DNA from: Delphinapterus leucas
Lineage: Eukaryota; Chordata; Mammalia; Artiodactyla; Monodontidae
Length of the DNA stretch: 64,000 nucleotides
Assembly (NCBI RefSeq): GCF_002288925.2
Contig: NW_022098072.1
Coordinates: 21,559,489 to 21,623,488 of the forward strand
Direction of reading: 5' to 3'
Made by a program: the position numbers and the translations under genes. Of the stretch, positions 48,405 to 61,874 are shown one piece after another; the first letter of the stretch is position 1, and every line of letters starts with the position of its first letter. Below the pieces are notes generated by a model. That model had not been told where the DNA came from. It saw only the letters and a list, made by a program, of their open reading frames with translations, and did no database searches.

Positions 48405-49343
48405 CTCTTCTTATTATTGAATAGTTGTCCATTGTATACATATTCCACAATTTGTTTATACGTTTTCCCTATTGACTTAGACTGTTTCCACATTTAGACT
48501 GTTGTTAATAAGCCAGCTGTGAACATTCTTGAACAGTTATATTTGTAGACTTATGTTTTCACTTCTCCTGGGTAAATACCTCTTAATGAAATTGCTGGTC
48601 ATAGGGTTGATGTTAGGTGGTTGCACCATTTCACACTCCCATCAGCAAGGTATAAAAGTCTCCATTGTTCCATATCACTGACAGCATTTAGTGTTGTCAG
48701 TCTTTTTAGTTTTAGTTATTCTAGCGGTGTATAATGGCATCTTATTATGGTTTTAATTTGCATTCCCCTAATGACTAGTGATGTTGAGCATCATTTCATG
48801 TACTTTTTGGCCATTTTTATATCTTCCTTTTTGAAGTGTATGTTCAAGTCTTTTGCCCACTTTAAAATTAGACTGTTTGCCTTTTTATTATTGATTTGTA
48901 GGAGTTCTTTATGTATTATGGAATCAAGTCCTTCATGATATATGTATTGTGAATATTTTCTTTCAGTCAGCAGCTTGCCTGTACATTTTATTAATGATCT
49001 TTTTTCAGCTTTATTGAGGTATAATTGACAAACAAAATTGTAAGATATTTAAGGTGTGCAATGTGATGATTTTATGTATATATATAAAATTTTATATACA
49101 TATATACACATTGTGTTAGCAATCTTTTGATGAACAGAAGTTTTTAATTTCAATGAAGTATAATTTATCAGTTTTTTTCTTTCATAGTTATTGTTTTCTG
49201 TGTCCTATCTAAGAAACCTTTGCCTACTCCCTGAGCACAAAGATATTTTCCTATGTTTCCTCTAAAAGATTTATACTTTTAACTTTACTTTTAGGGGTGT
49301 GTTTCATACTAAATTAATTATGTGTATGGTGTGATGCAGGGAT

Positions 49344-49839
49344 TGCATTGCTTATCTACTGTGGTGTAACAAATTACCTCCAAACTTAATGACTTTAAAC
49401 ATTTCGTATTTCACAGTTTCAGTAGATTGGGAATCTGAGTGTGACTTAGCTGAGAGCTTCTTACTCAGGATCTCATGAAGTTGCAGATGTCAGGTGGGCT
49501 ACAGTCCTCTAGACTGGGCTGGAGGCTCACTCACATGCTTGGCAGTTGAGCTGGTTGTTGACAAGAGGCTTCAGTTCCTCACCTAATAGACATTTCCACA
49601 GGACTCCTTGAGTGTCCTTATGATGTGGTAGCTGGATTTGTCCAGAAAGAATGATCCAAGAGAAACAAGGGCGAAGCTGCAATGTCTTTTGTGACCTAGC
49701 CTCAGAAGTCACACGCCATCATTTCTGCAATATCCTATTGTTCATGCAGACCAGCCCTGTTCTGTGGTAGGGGACTATACGAGGGCATGAATACCAATAG
49801 ATGAGAGTCTTTAAGGGTTCTTGGAGGCTGGCAACCACA
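49344..49839. mobile_element. Solo LTR, MaLR/ERVL-like
   Basis: A 496-base unit starts TGCATTGC, ends AACCACA and is bounded by the 5-base target duplication GGGAT. It contains GTGTAACAAATTACCTCCAA, a common mammalian LTR landmark. The flanking sequence rejoins as continuous L1. Confidence 0.75.
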
Positions 49840-50491
49840 GGGATTGAGGTTCACTTTTTTCCATACATCAATTGTCCAGCCTCATTTGTTGAAAAAATTA
49901 TCCTTTATTTTATTGAATTTTTTGGTATTCTTGTGAAAAATTAGTTGAAGAAATGTGAATTGATTCCTAAACACTCTATTTTGTTCCATTGATCCGTTTG
50001 TTCTTCTTTATGGCATTTCCACCTTGTCTTGCTTATTATGGTTTTATAATTAGTGTTGAGATCAGGAAGTGTAAGTTTTCCAACTTTATTTTTTTCCAAA
50101 GTTGTTTTGCCTATTCTAGATCCTATGCATTTCCATGTGAATTTTACAATCAGTTTATCAATTTATAATAAAAAGCCTGTTGGGATTGTGATTTGGATTT
50201 CATTGAATCTATAGATCAAATTTGGGGAGAACTGAATCTTGATAATATTGAATCTTTCAATCCATGGTGTATTTCTCCATTTAATAGGTCTTTACTTTTT
50301 CTCAGCAATATGTTGTAGTTTTCAGTGTAGAACTTTTATATGTCTTTAAAAAACCTATTCCTAAGTATTTTATGAACTTTTATACTACTGCAAATGGAAT
50401 TTTAAATTTGATTTAATAATTGATCATTGCTAGTATATAGAAATTGATTTTTATATATTGATCTTATATCCTGAAACCTTGCTAAACTCAC

Positions 50492-51031
50492 TGTGTTGAG
50501 AAGCTGGAGCTGGTGTATTGAATTAAGAATATTCAGATTACGACTTGCTGAATGAGGGGGCACAAGCTATCCACAGGGGTTTGGCAGGTAGCTCCCTCAG
50601 TATCTGAGCTCTCACTTTGGGGACGTGAAACCATGAGCTTGTTTTGATTGAAGGCATAGTTCGAGTACATCCACACGAAGGAAGTAGAGTCACAAAATGT
50701 ATTACTTATATATCTCAGAAATGTGGGGGGAGGCATAATGAACCGGGGGAAGGGCAGTCCTCCATCTCAGTTCACAAGCAAACAGGAGATAGAAAGCAGG
50801 GTAGCAAGCACCTAGTACGTTTAAGGTGGTTGGGGTAGAGGTCACTAACTTTTTGAGGGCTTAGCTCTAAGTAACTGTTTTAAAAGGTGCCCTGGGAAAA
50901 GCAAAGCAGGAATTTATGGCAGGACTCCGAAGCTTGGTGTTTATCTAAATGTCCGCACTGTTGGTATGAGCAGGGTAGAACACTGTAAAATGCCTAGGCA
51001 GCAGCTCAAAATAGTGTTTTTTCTCCTCACA
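50492..51031 (-). mobile_element. Solo LTR
   Basis: A 540-base TG...CA unit (TGTGTTGAGAAG to CTCCTCACA) inside L1, flanked by the duplicated target CTCAC (50487-50491, 51032-51036). Read on the minus strand it has a TATATAAG box in its middle part, so that orientation is preferred. Confidence 0.8.
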
Positions 51032-51359
51032 CTCACTTACTCCAGTAGCTTTTTTGTCATTTCTTTAGCATTTTCTACATGAATATTTCTATCATTTAGG
51101 AAGAGGAACACTTCTTCCTTCCCAGTCTACATGCTTTTTATTTTTTTTTTTCTTGTCTTATGACCCTGGCTAGGACTTCTAGTACAAAGTTGAATAGAAG
51201 TGGTGAGAGCAGACATTTTCTTGTTTTGTTCCTGATCTTAGAGGGAAAGTATTCAGTCTTTCACCATTAAGTGTGATGTTAGCTGTAGATTTTCATAGCT
51301 GCCCTTTATCAGGTTGAGGAAGATTTCTTTCCATTACTAGTTTGCTGAGAGGTTTTTTT

Positions 51360-51890
51360 AAAACTTCACTTTATTTAAAAAAATTTTTTAATGAGTATAC
51401 TATTTTGTTGACATTTAAATTTCACCAACAATGAGCTCAAGTATATGCTGGTCATATGTTCAGATTTTTGAAATAAAGATAAAGGAACAGACAGCTTTAA
51501 GGGTGCAGTGTATTTAACACTGCACAGTATATTCAACAATTAGAGACAATCGGGGGGGGTGGTTTAACTATATAACTATACACTTAGGAGCACAAGTATA
51601 GGGACAAGCCCTGCTATTGGAGGAACAGAGGTCCTTGGTTGCTGACAGAATCTCCCCTTGACTTCAGACTTGAGACAAACCAAGGAGTCTGTCAGTATAC
51701 AAAAACCACTGAATTCAGGACAAACAGGATAGATTGGCAAGAGCCAATTCAGATTGTGAGCAGGGTTAGCTGGAGGCTGGAAATGTTGCAGGTGAAGTCC
51801 AGGATCTGTAGATTAGAGTAGCAGTCTTCTAAAAAATGCTTGTTTCCAAACAAGTTCCTAAGATGCTTTTCCCAAACAGGAGGAGGTCTT
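51360..51890 (-). pseudogene. Retrocopy of an unidentified mRNA 3' end
   Basis: On the minus strand this roughly 530-base block ends with the polyadenylation signal AATAAA (51375-51370) about ten bases before an A-run. It is bracketed by near-copies of GAGGTTTTTTTAAA. It interrupts L1 ORF2. No protein could be recognised in any frame, so it is probably 3' UTR. Confidence 0.6.
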
Positions 51891-52261
51891 TTTTTTTTAA
51901 ATCATGAATAGATGCTGAAATTTGTTACATGTTTTTTCTGTATCTATATATGGCATTTCCTTTCTTTGCTTAGTATGGTGGATTACATTAATTCATTTTC
52001 AAATGTTAAAAAAAGAACCCTTGAGTTTTTTTTGTTTGTTTTGTTTTTTGGTATATATTACTTGGTCATGCTGTGTTATTGTCTTCATATATTGCTAGAC
52101 TCTATTTGCTAATACTTTGTTAAGGATTTTAACCTTTATGGTCAAGGTTTTGATTTATCATTTTCTTTAACATCTTTGTCTGATTTGGTGTCATGGTAAC
52201 TCTGGCATCATAAAATGAGTTGAAGTGTTCCTTCTTCTGTTTTCTGAAAGTGGTTGTGTAA

Positions 52262-55200
52262 GATTGGTATAGTCGATTTACAATGTTATATTAGTTTCAG
52301 GTGTACAACATAGTTATTCTATATTTTTATAGATTATATTCCATTTAAAGTTATAAAATATTGGCTATATTCCCTGTGCTATACAATATATCCTTGTGGC
52401 CTATTTATTTTATATATACTAGTTTGTACTTCTTAATTCCCTATGGCTATCTTGCCCCTCCCCCCTTTCCTCTCCCCACTGGTAACCACTAGTCTGTCCT
52501 CTATATCTGTTTGAGTCTGTTTCTGTTTTGTTATATTCATTCGTTTGTCTTATTTTTTAGATTCTACATATAAGTGATAACATATAGTGTTTGTCTTTCT
52601 CTGTCTGACTTACTTCACTAAGCATAATACCCTCCAGGTGCATCCATGTTGTTGCAAATGGCACAATTTCATTCTTTTTTATGGCTGAGTAATATTCCAC
52701 TTTACACACACACGCACGCACATACACACACACATTCACACACATACCCCACGTCTTTATTCATTTGTTAATGGGCACTTAGGTTGATTCTGTATCTTTG
52801 CTATTGTAAATAATGCTGCTGTGAACATTGGGGTGCATTATCTTTTCAAATTAGTGTTTTTGTTTTCTTCAGATATGTACCCAGGAGTGGAATTGCTGGG
52901 TCATATGGTAGTTCTATTTTTAGTTTTCTGAGGAACCTCCAAACTGTTTTCCATAGTAGCTGCACCAATTTACATTCCCACCAACAGTGTAAGAGGGTTC
53001 CTTTTTCTCCACATCCTCACCAATTTGTGTTCTTTTTGATGATAGCCATTCTGACAGGTATGAGGTGATATGTCATTGTGGTTTTGATTTGCATTTCTCT
53101 CATGATTAGCATCTTTTCATGTGCCTGTTGGGTGTCTGTATATCTTCTTTGGAAAAATGTCTATTCAGGTCTTTTGCCCATTTCTAATCAGGCTGTTTGT
53201 TTTTTTAATATTGAGTTGTATGAGCTGTTTGTATATTTTGGATATTAACCCCTTATCAGTCATATCATTGGCAGATATTTCCTTCTATTCAGTAGGTTGT
53301 CTTTTCATTTCATTGATAGTTTCCTTTGCTGTGAAAAGCTTTTAAGTTTAATTAGGTTCCATTTTATTTTTGCTTTTGTTTCCTTTGCCTTAGGGTACAG
53401 ATCCAAAAAAATATTGCTGCCTATGTTTTCTTCTAGGAGTTTTATGGTCTCTGGTCTTATATATAGGTTGAGAATCCATTTTGAGTTTATTATTGTATGT
53501 GGTGTGAGAAAATGTTCTAATTTCATTCTTTTTCATGTAGCTGTCTAGTTTTCCCAGCACCCCTTATTGAAGAAACTATCTTTTCTCCATTTTATATTCT
53601 TGCCTCCTTCATCATAGATCACTTGACCGTAAGTGCATGGGTTTATTGCTGGGCTCTCTGTTCCATTGATCCATGTGTCTGTTTTGATTATTGTAGCTTT
53701 GTAGTATAGTCTGAAGTTAGGGCAACTGATACCTCCAACTTTGTTCTTTTTTCTCATGATTGCTTTGGCAATTTGGGGTCTTTTGTGGTTCCATATAGAT
53801 TTTAGAATTATTTGTTCTAGTTCTGTGACAAATGTCATGGGTATTTTGATAGGGATTGCGTTAAATCTGTAGATTGCTTTCAGTAGTATGGTCACTTTAA
53901 CAATATTAATTCTTCCAGTCCATAAATATAAGATACCTTTCCATTACTTTGTATTATCTTTGATTTCCTTCATCAATATTTATAGTTTTGAGAGTATAGG
54001 TCTTTCACCTCCTTGGTCAAGTTTATTTAACCCTAAGTATTTTATTTTTTTTGATGTGAATTTAAACAAAGTTGTTTTCTTGCTTTCTCTTTCTGATAGA
54101 TCATTATTAGTGTATAGAAAAGTAACAGATTTCTGTGTATTAATCTTGTGTCCTGCAACTTTACTGAATTCATTTATTATTTCTAATAGTTTTTTGGTGG
54201 AGATGTTAGGCTTTTCTATATGTAGTATCATGTCATCTGCAAATAGTGACAGTTTTACTTTCTCCCTTCCAATTTGGATGCCTTTTATTTATTTTTCTTG
54301 TATAATTGCTGTGGCTAGGACTTCCAATACTATGTGGCAAGAGTGGGCATCTTTGTCTTGTTCCTGATCTTAGAGGAAAAATTTCAGCTTTTCACTGTGA
54401 GTATGATGTTAGCTGTAGGTTTGTCATAAATTGCTTTTCTATGTTGAGATATGTTCCATCTATATGAACTTTGATTAGAGTTATTACCATGAAAAGGTGT
54501 TGAATTTTGTCAGGCGCTTTTTTTGCATCTATTGAGATGATCAGGTGATTTTTATCCTTTTGTATTGTTAATGTGATGTATCACATTGATTGATTTGTGG
54601 ATATTGAACCACCTTGCATCCCTGGAATAAATTTCACTTGATCATGTGTCTGATCCTCTTTATGTATTGTTGAATTCGGTATTTTGTTGAGGATTTTTGC
54701 ATCTATACTCATCAGACATATTAGCCTGTAATCTTCTTTTTTTTCTTTTTTTCTTGTAGTGTTGTTGTCTGATTTCAGTATCATAGAATGAATTTGGGAG
54801 TATTCTGTTCTCTTCAATTTTTTGAATCATTTGAGAATGCTAGGTATTAGCTCTTTATATGTTTGGTAGAATTCCCTTGTAAAGCCATCCAGCCCTGGAC
54901 TTTTGTCTCCTTGGAGGTTTTTCTTTTATTACAAATTCATTTTCACTACTGTGATCCATCTTTTCAGATTGCCTATTTATTCCTGATTCAGTCTTGGAAG
55001 AGTGTACATTTTTAGAAATTTAACCATTTCTTCTAGGCTGTCCAAGTTGTTAACATATAAATGTTTGTAGTAGTATTCTCCTAAGATTTTTTGTATCTCT
55101 GGGATATCGGTTGTTATTTCTCATCTTTCATTTCTAATTTTGTTTGTTTGCGTCCTGTTTTTTTTTTTTTCTTGATGAGCCTGGCTGAAGGCTTATCAAT

Positions 55201-55892
55201 TCTGTTTATCTTTTCAAAGAAACAGCTCTTGTTTTCATTGATCTTCTTCTTTTTTTTTCTTTGTCTCTATTTCATCTCTGATCTTTATTATTTCCTTCCT
55301 TCTGCTGACTTTGAGCTTTGTTCTTTTTCCCCTTATTCGTTTAGATGGTAGGTTAGGTTGTTTATTTGAGATTTTTCTTGTTTCTTAGGTAGACCTGTAT
55401 TGCTGTAAACTTCCCTCTTAGGACTGCTTTTGCTGCGTGCTGTAGATCTTGGAAAGTTGTGTTTTTATTTTCATTTGTCTCAGGATACTTTCTGATTTCC
55501 TCTTTGATTTCTTCATAGACTCATTGACTCATTGGTTTTTTAGTAGCAGGTTGTTTAGTCTCCACGTGTTTATGCTTTTCCCATTTTTCTTCCCGTACTT
55601 CATTTCTAGTTTCCTACTCCTGTGTCTGGAAAAAATGCTTGATATAATTTTTGTCCACTTAAATTTGTTGAGACTTGTTTTGTGGCCTAGAATGTGGTCT
55701 GTCCTGGAGAATGTTCCATGTGCACTTGAAAAGACTGTATTTTGATAGTTTTGGATGAAAATTCCTGTAGGTATCTATTAATTTCAAATGGTCTAATGTG
55801 TCATTTAAGACTACTGTTTCCTTATTGATTTTTTTGTCTGGATGATCTGTCCATTGATGTAAGTGGTGTGTTAAAGACCCCTACAACTAGTG
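52262..55892 (-). mobile_element. L1, ORF2 and 3' UTR, broken
   Basis: A second, younger reversed L1 starts at its 3' UTR (GATTTACAATGTTATATTAG) and reaches the endonuclease region. Several fragments of ORF2 remain (53545-53895, 53980-54231 with its FADD region lost to shifts). It contains a CA-type run at 52704-52746. Confidence 0.8.
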
Positions 55893-56727
55893 TATTTTTT
55901 TTTTCATTTTAACATCTTTATTGGAGTATAATTGCTTTACAATGGTATGTTAGTTTCAGCTTCACAACAAAATGAATCAGTTATATATATACATATGTTC
56001 CCATATCTCTTCCCGCTTGCGTCTCCCTCCCTCCCACCCTCCCTATCCCACCCCTCCAGGCGGTCACAAAGCACCGAGCTGATCTCCCTGTGCTATGCGG
56101 CTGCTTCCCACTAGCTATCTACCTTACGTTTGGTAGTGTATATATGCCCATGCCTCTCTCTCGCTTTGTCACAGTTTACCCTTCCCCCTCCCCATATCCT
56201 CAAGTCCATTCTCTAGTAAGTCTGTGTCTTTATTCCTGTTTCACCCCTAGGTTCTCCATGACTTTTTTTTCCCTAAAATTCCATATATATGTGTTAGCAT
56301 ACGGTATTTGTCTCTCTCTTTCTGACTTACTTCACTCTGTATGACAGACTCTAGGTCTATCCACCTCATTACAAATAGCTCAATTTCGTTTCTTTTTATG
56401 GCTGAGTAATATTCCATTGTATATATGTGCCACATCTTCTTTATCCATTCATCCGATGATGGACATTTAGGTTGTTTCCATCTCCGGGCTATTGTACATA
56501 GAGCTGCAATGAACATTTTGGTACATGACTCTTTTTGAATTATGGTTTTCTCAGGGTATATGCCCAGTAGTGGGATTGCTGGGTCATATGGTAGTTCTAT
56601 TTGTAGTTTTTTAAGGAACCTCCATACTGTTCTCCACAGTGGCTGTATCAATTTACATTCCCATCAGCAGTGTAAGAGGGTTCCCTTTTCTCCACACCCT
56701 CTCCAGCATTTATTGTTTCTAGATTTT
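55893..56727 (-). mobile_element. L1 3' UTR and ORF2 tail (outer copy)
   Basis: A T-run at 55893 begins a reversed L1 3' UTR that closely matches 56728-57567. It stops within the ORF2 tail, where a second 3' UTR starts. Confidence 0.85.
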
Positions 56728-57269
56728 TTATTTATTTATATATTTTTAACATCTTTATTGGGGTATAATTGCTTTACAATGGTGTGTTAGTTTCTGCTTT
56801 ATAACAAAGTGAATCAGTTATACATATACATATGTTCCCATATGTCTTCCCTCTTGCGTCTCCCTCCCTCCCACCCTCCCTATCCTACCCCTCCAGGCTG
56901 TCACAAAGCACCGAGCCAATATCCCTGTGCCATGCGGCTGCTTCCCACTAGCTATCTACCTTACTACGTTTGTTAGTGTGTATATGTCCATGACTCTCTC
57001 TCGCCCTGTCACAGCTCACCCTTCCCCCTCCCCATATCCTCAAGTCCGTTCTCCAGTAGGTCTGTGTCTTTATTCCTGTCTTACCCCTAGGTTCTTCATG
57101 ACATTTTTTTTTCTTAAATTCCATATATATGTGTTAGCATACGGTATTTGTCTTTTTCTTTCTGACTTACTTCACTCTGTATGACAGACTCTAGGTCTAT
57201 CCACCTCATTACAAATAGCTCAATTTCGTTTCTTTTTATGGCTGAGTAATATTCCATTGTATATATCTG

Positions 57270-60200
57270 TCACATCTTCTTTATCCATTCATCCGATGAT
57301 GGGCACTTAGGTTGTTTCCATCTCCGAGCTATTGTAAATAGAGCTGCAATGAACATTTTGGTACATGACCCTTTTTGAATTTTGGTTTTCTCAGGGTATA
57401 TGCCCAGTAGTGGGATTGCTGGGTCATGTGGTAGTTCTATTTGTAGTTTTTTAAGGAACCTCCATACTGTTCTCCATAGTGGCTGAACCAATTCACATTC
57501 CCACCAGCAGTGCAAGAGTGTTCCCTTTTCTCCACACCCTCTCCAGCATTTATTGTTTCTAGATTTTTTGATGATGGCCATTCTGACTGGTGTGAGATGA
57601 TATCTCATTGCAGTTTTGATTTGCATTTCTCTAATGATTAGTGATGTTGAGCATTCTTTCATGTGTTTGTTGGCAGTCTGTATATCTTCTTTGGAGAAAT
57701 GTCTATTTAGGTCTTCTGCCCATTTTTGGATTGGGTTGTTTGTTTTTTTGTTATTGAGCTGCATGAGCTGCTTATAAATTTTGGAGATTAATCCTTTGTC
57801 AGTTGCTTCATTTGCAAATATTTTCTCCCATTCTGAGGGTTGTCTTTTGGTCTTGTTTATGGTTTCCTTTGCTGCGCAAAAGCTTTGAAGTTTCATTAGG
57901 TCCCATTTGTTTATTTTTGTTTTTATTTCCATTTTTCTAGGAGGTGGGTCAAAAAGGACCTTGCTGTGATTTATGTCATAGAGTGTCCTGCCTATGTTTT
58001 CCTCTAAGAGTTTGACAGTTTCTGGCCTTACATTTAGGTCTTTAATCCATTTTGAGCTTATTTTTGTGTATGGTGTTAGGGAGTGATCTAATCTCATACT
58101 TTTAAATGTACCTGTCCACTTTTCCCAGCACCACTTATTGAAGAGGCCGTCCTTTCTCCACTGTACATTCCTGCCTCCTTTATCAAAGATGAGGTGACCA
58201 TATGTGCGTGGGTTTATCTCTGGGCTTTCTATCCTGTTCCATTGATCTATCTTTCTGTTTTTGTGCCAGTACCATACTGTCTTGATTACTGTAGCTTTGT
58301 AGTATAGTCTGAAGTCAGGAAGCGTGATTCCTCCAGCTCCGTTTTTCGTTCTCAAGATTGCTTTGGCTATTCGGGGTCTTTTGTGTTTCCATACAAATTG
58401 TGAAAGTTTTTGTTCTACTTGTGTGAAAAATGCCAGTGGTAGTTTGATAGGGATTGCATTGAATCTGTAGATTGCTTTGGGTAGTAGAGTCATTTTCACA
58501 ATGTTGATTCTTCCAAGAACATGGTATATCTCTCCATCTATTTGTATCATCTTTAATTTCTTTCATCAGTGTCTTATAATTTTCTGCATACAGGTCTTTT
58601 GTCTCCTTAGGTAGGTTTATTCCTAGATATTTTATTCTTTTTGTTGCAGTGGTAAATGGGAGTGTTTTCTTGATTTCACTTTCAGATTTTTCATCCTTAG
58701 TGTATAGGAATGCCAGAGATTTCTGTGCATTAATTTTGTATCCTGCTACTTTACCAAATTCATTCATTAGCTCTAGTAGTTTTCTGGTAGCATCTTTAGG
58801 ATTCTCTATGTATAGTATCATGTCATCTGCAAAGAGTGACAGCTTTACTTCTTCTTTTCCGATTTGGATTCCTTTTATTTCCTTTTCTTCTCTGATTGCT
58901 GTGGCTAAAACTTCCAAAACTATGTTGAATAAGAGTGGTGAGAGTGGGCAACCTTGTCTTGTTCCTGATCTTAGTGGAAATGCTTTCAGTTTTTCACCAT
59001 TGAGGACGATGTTGGCTGTGGGTTTGTCATATATGGCCTTTATTATGTTCAGGAAAGTTCCCTCTATGCCTACTTTCTGGAGGGTTTTTATCATAAATGG
59101 GTGTTGAATTTTGTCAAAAGCTTTTTCTGCATCTATTGAGATGATCATATGGTTTTTCTCCTTCAATTTGTTAATATGGTGTATCCCGTTGATTGATTTG
59201 CATATATTGAAGAATCCTTGCATTCCTGGAATAAACCCCACTTGATCATGTTGTATGATCCGTTTAATGTGCTGTTGGATTCTGTTTGCTAGTATTTTGT
59301 TGAGGATTTTTGCATCTATGTTCATCAGTGATGTTGGCCTGTAGTTTTCTTTCTTTGTGACATCCTTGTCTGGTTTTGGTATCAGGGTGATGGTGGCCTC
59401 GTAGAATGAGTTGGGGAGTGTTCCTCCCTCTGCTATATTTTGGAAGAGTTTGAGAAGGATAGGTGATAGCTTTTCTCTAAATGTTTGATAGAATTTGCCT
59501 GTGAAGCCATCTGGTCCTGGGCTTTTGTTTGTTGGAAGATTTTTAATCACAGTTTCAATTTCAGTGCTTGTGATTGGTCTGTTCATATTTTCTATTTCTT
59601 CCTGATTCAGTCTTGGCAGGTTGTGCCTTTCTAAGAATTTGTCCATTTCTTCCAGGTTGTCCATTTTATTGACATAGAGTTGCTTGTAGTACTCTCTCAT
59701 GATCTTTTTTATTTCTGCAGTGTCAGTTGTTACTTCTCCTTTTTCATTTCTAATTCTATTGATTTCAGTCTTCTCCCTTTTTTACTTGATGAGTCTGGCT
59801 AATGGTTTATCAATTTTGTTTATCCTTTCAAAGAACCAGCTTTTAGTTTTATTGATCTTATTGTTTCCTTCATTTCTTTTTCATTTATTTCTGATCTGAT
59901 TTTTATGATTTCTTTCCTTCTGGTAACTTTGGGGTTTTTTTGTTCTTCTTTCTCTAATTGCTTTAGGTGCAAGGTTAGGTTGTTTATTCGAGATGTTTCC
60001 TGTTTCTTAAGGTAGGATTGTATTGCTATAAGCTTCCCTCTTAGAACTGCTTTTGCTGCATCCCATAGATTTTGAGTCGTCGTGTCTGCATTGTTATTTG
60101 TTTCTGGGTATTTTTTGATTTCCTCTTTGATTTCTTCAGTGATCACTTCGTTATTAAGTAGTGTATTGTTTAGCCTCCATGTGTTTGTATTTTTAACAGA

Positions 60201-60923
60201 TCTTTTCCTGTAATTGATATCTGGTCTCATAGCGTTGTGGTCGGAAAAGATACTTGATACAATTTCAATTTTCCTAAATTTACCAAGGCTTGATTTGTGA
60301 CCCAAGATATGATCTATCCTGGAGAATGTTCCATGAGCACTTGAGAAAAATGTGTATTCTGTTGTTTTTGGATGGAATGTCCTATAAATATCAATTAAGT
60401 CCATCTTGTTTAATATATCATTTAAAGCTTGTGTTTCCTTATTTATTTTCATTTTGGATGATCTGTCCATTGGTGAAAGTGGGGTGTTAAAGTCCCTTAC
60501 TATGAATGTGTTACTATCGATTTCCCCTTTTATGGCTGTTAGTATTTGCCTTATGTATTGAGGTGCTCCTATGTTGAGTGCATAAATATTTACAATTGTT
60601 GTATCTTCTTCTTGGATCGATCCCTTGATCATTATGTAGTGTCCTTCTTTGTCTCTTCTAATAGTCTTTATTTTAAAGTTTATTTTGTCTGATATGAGAA
60701 TTGCTACTCCAGCTTTCTTTTGGTTTCCATTTGCATGAAATACCTTTTTCCATCCCCTTACTTTCAGTCTGTATGTGTCTCTAGGTCTGAAGTGGGTCTC
60801 TTGTAGACAGCAAATATATGCGTCTTGTTTTTGTATCCATTCAGCCAATCTGTGTCTTTTGGTGGGAGCATTTAGTCCATTTGCATTTAAGGTAATTATC
60901 GATATGTATGTTCCCATTCCCAT
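57270..60923 (-). pseudogene. L1 ORF2 (endonuclease and reverse transcriptase), broken
   Basis: Three blocks in different frames: 60923-59820 with the APE-type endonuclease start (TLNANGLNAPTKRHR, CLQETHF), 59700-58315 with the reverse-transcriptase core ([22 protein letters not shown]), and 58550-57270 with the C-terminal region and its Cys-rich segment. Lesions are a shift near 59860, an in-frame TAA near 59785 and a 5-base loss near 58515. Confidence 0.9.
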
Positions 60924-61142
60924 TTTCTTAATTGTTTTGGGTTCGTTATTGTAGGTCTTTTCCTTCTCTTGTGTTTCTTGCCTAGAGAAGTTCCTTTAGC
61001 AGTTGTTGTAGACCTGGTTTGGTGGTGCTGAACTCTCTCAGCTTTTGCTTGTCTGTAAAGGTTTTAATTTCTCCATCAAATCTGAATGAGATCCTTGCTG
61101 GGTGGAGTAATCTTGGTTGCAGGTTCTTCTCCTTCATCACTT

Positions 61143-61874
61143 TCAATATGTCCTGCCAGTCCCTTCTGGCTTGCAGAGTTTCTGCTGAAAGATCAGCGTT
61201 AACCTTATGGGGATTCCCTTGTGTGTTATTTGTTGTTTTTCCCTTGCTGCTTTTAATATGTTTTCTTTGTATTTAATTTTTGACAGTTTGATTAATATGT
61301 GTCTTGGCATATTTCTCCTTGGATTTATCCTGTATGGGACTCTCTGTGCTTCCTGGACTTGATTAACTATTTCTTTTCCCATATTAGGGAAGTTTTCAAC
61401 TATAATCTCTTCAAATATTTTCTCAGTCCCTTTCTTTTTCTCTTCTTCTTCTGGAACCCCTATAATTCGAATGTTGGTGCGTTTAATGTTGTCCCAGAGG
61501 TCTCTGAGACTGTCCTTAGTTCTTTTCATTCTTTTTTCTTTATTCTGCTCTGCATTAGTTATTTCCACTATTTTATCTTCCAGGTCACTTATCCGTTCTT
61601 CTGCCTCAGTTATTCTGCTACTGATCCCATCTAGAGTATTTTTAATTTCATTTATTGTGTTGTTCATCATTGTTTGTTTTGTCTTTTGTTCTTCTAGGTC
61701 CTTGTTAAATGTTTCTTGCATTTTCTCTATTCTATTTCCAAGATTTTGGATCATCTTTACTATCATTATTCTGAATTCTTTTTCAGGTAGACTGCCTATT
61801 TCCTCTTCATTTGTTAGGTCTGGTGGGTTTTTATCTTGCTCCTTCATCTGCTGTGTGTTTTTCTGTCTTTTCAT
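61143..61874 (-). pseudogene. L1 ORF1 (RNA-binding protein), frameshifted
   Basis: It opens MKRQKNTQQMKEQDKN, has a coiled coil (about residues 45-125, with ITEAEERISDLEDKI) and an RRM-like part (NIRIIGVPEEEE). A one-base loss near 61200 shifts the frame before the C-terminal domain, cutting the protein to 243 residues. Confidence 0.88.

Larger units (their letters stand above)
47690..49335 (-). mobile_element. Old L1, 3' part
   Basis: Reversed L1 ORF2 and 3' UTR, interrupted by the SINE at 48187 and by a second L1 3' tip (about 49003-49105, GCTTTATTGAGGTATAATTG). It resumes after the LTR at 49344 and continues to 52260. Confidence 0.75.
49860..52260 (-). mobile_element. Old L1 ORF2, multiply interrupted
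   Basis: A continuation of the L1 from 47.7 kb, reversed: ORF2 C-terminal to polymerase region with no open frame. It is broken by a solo LTR (50492) and a retrocopied 3' UTR (51360). Confidence 0.75.
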
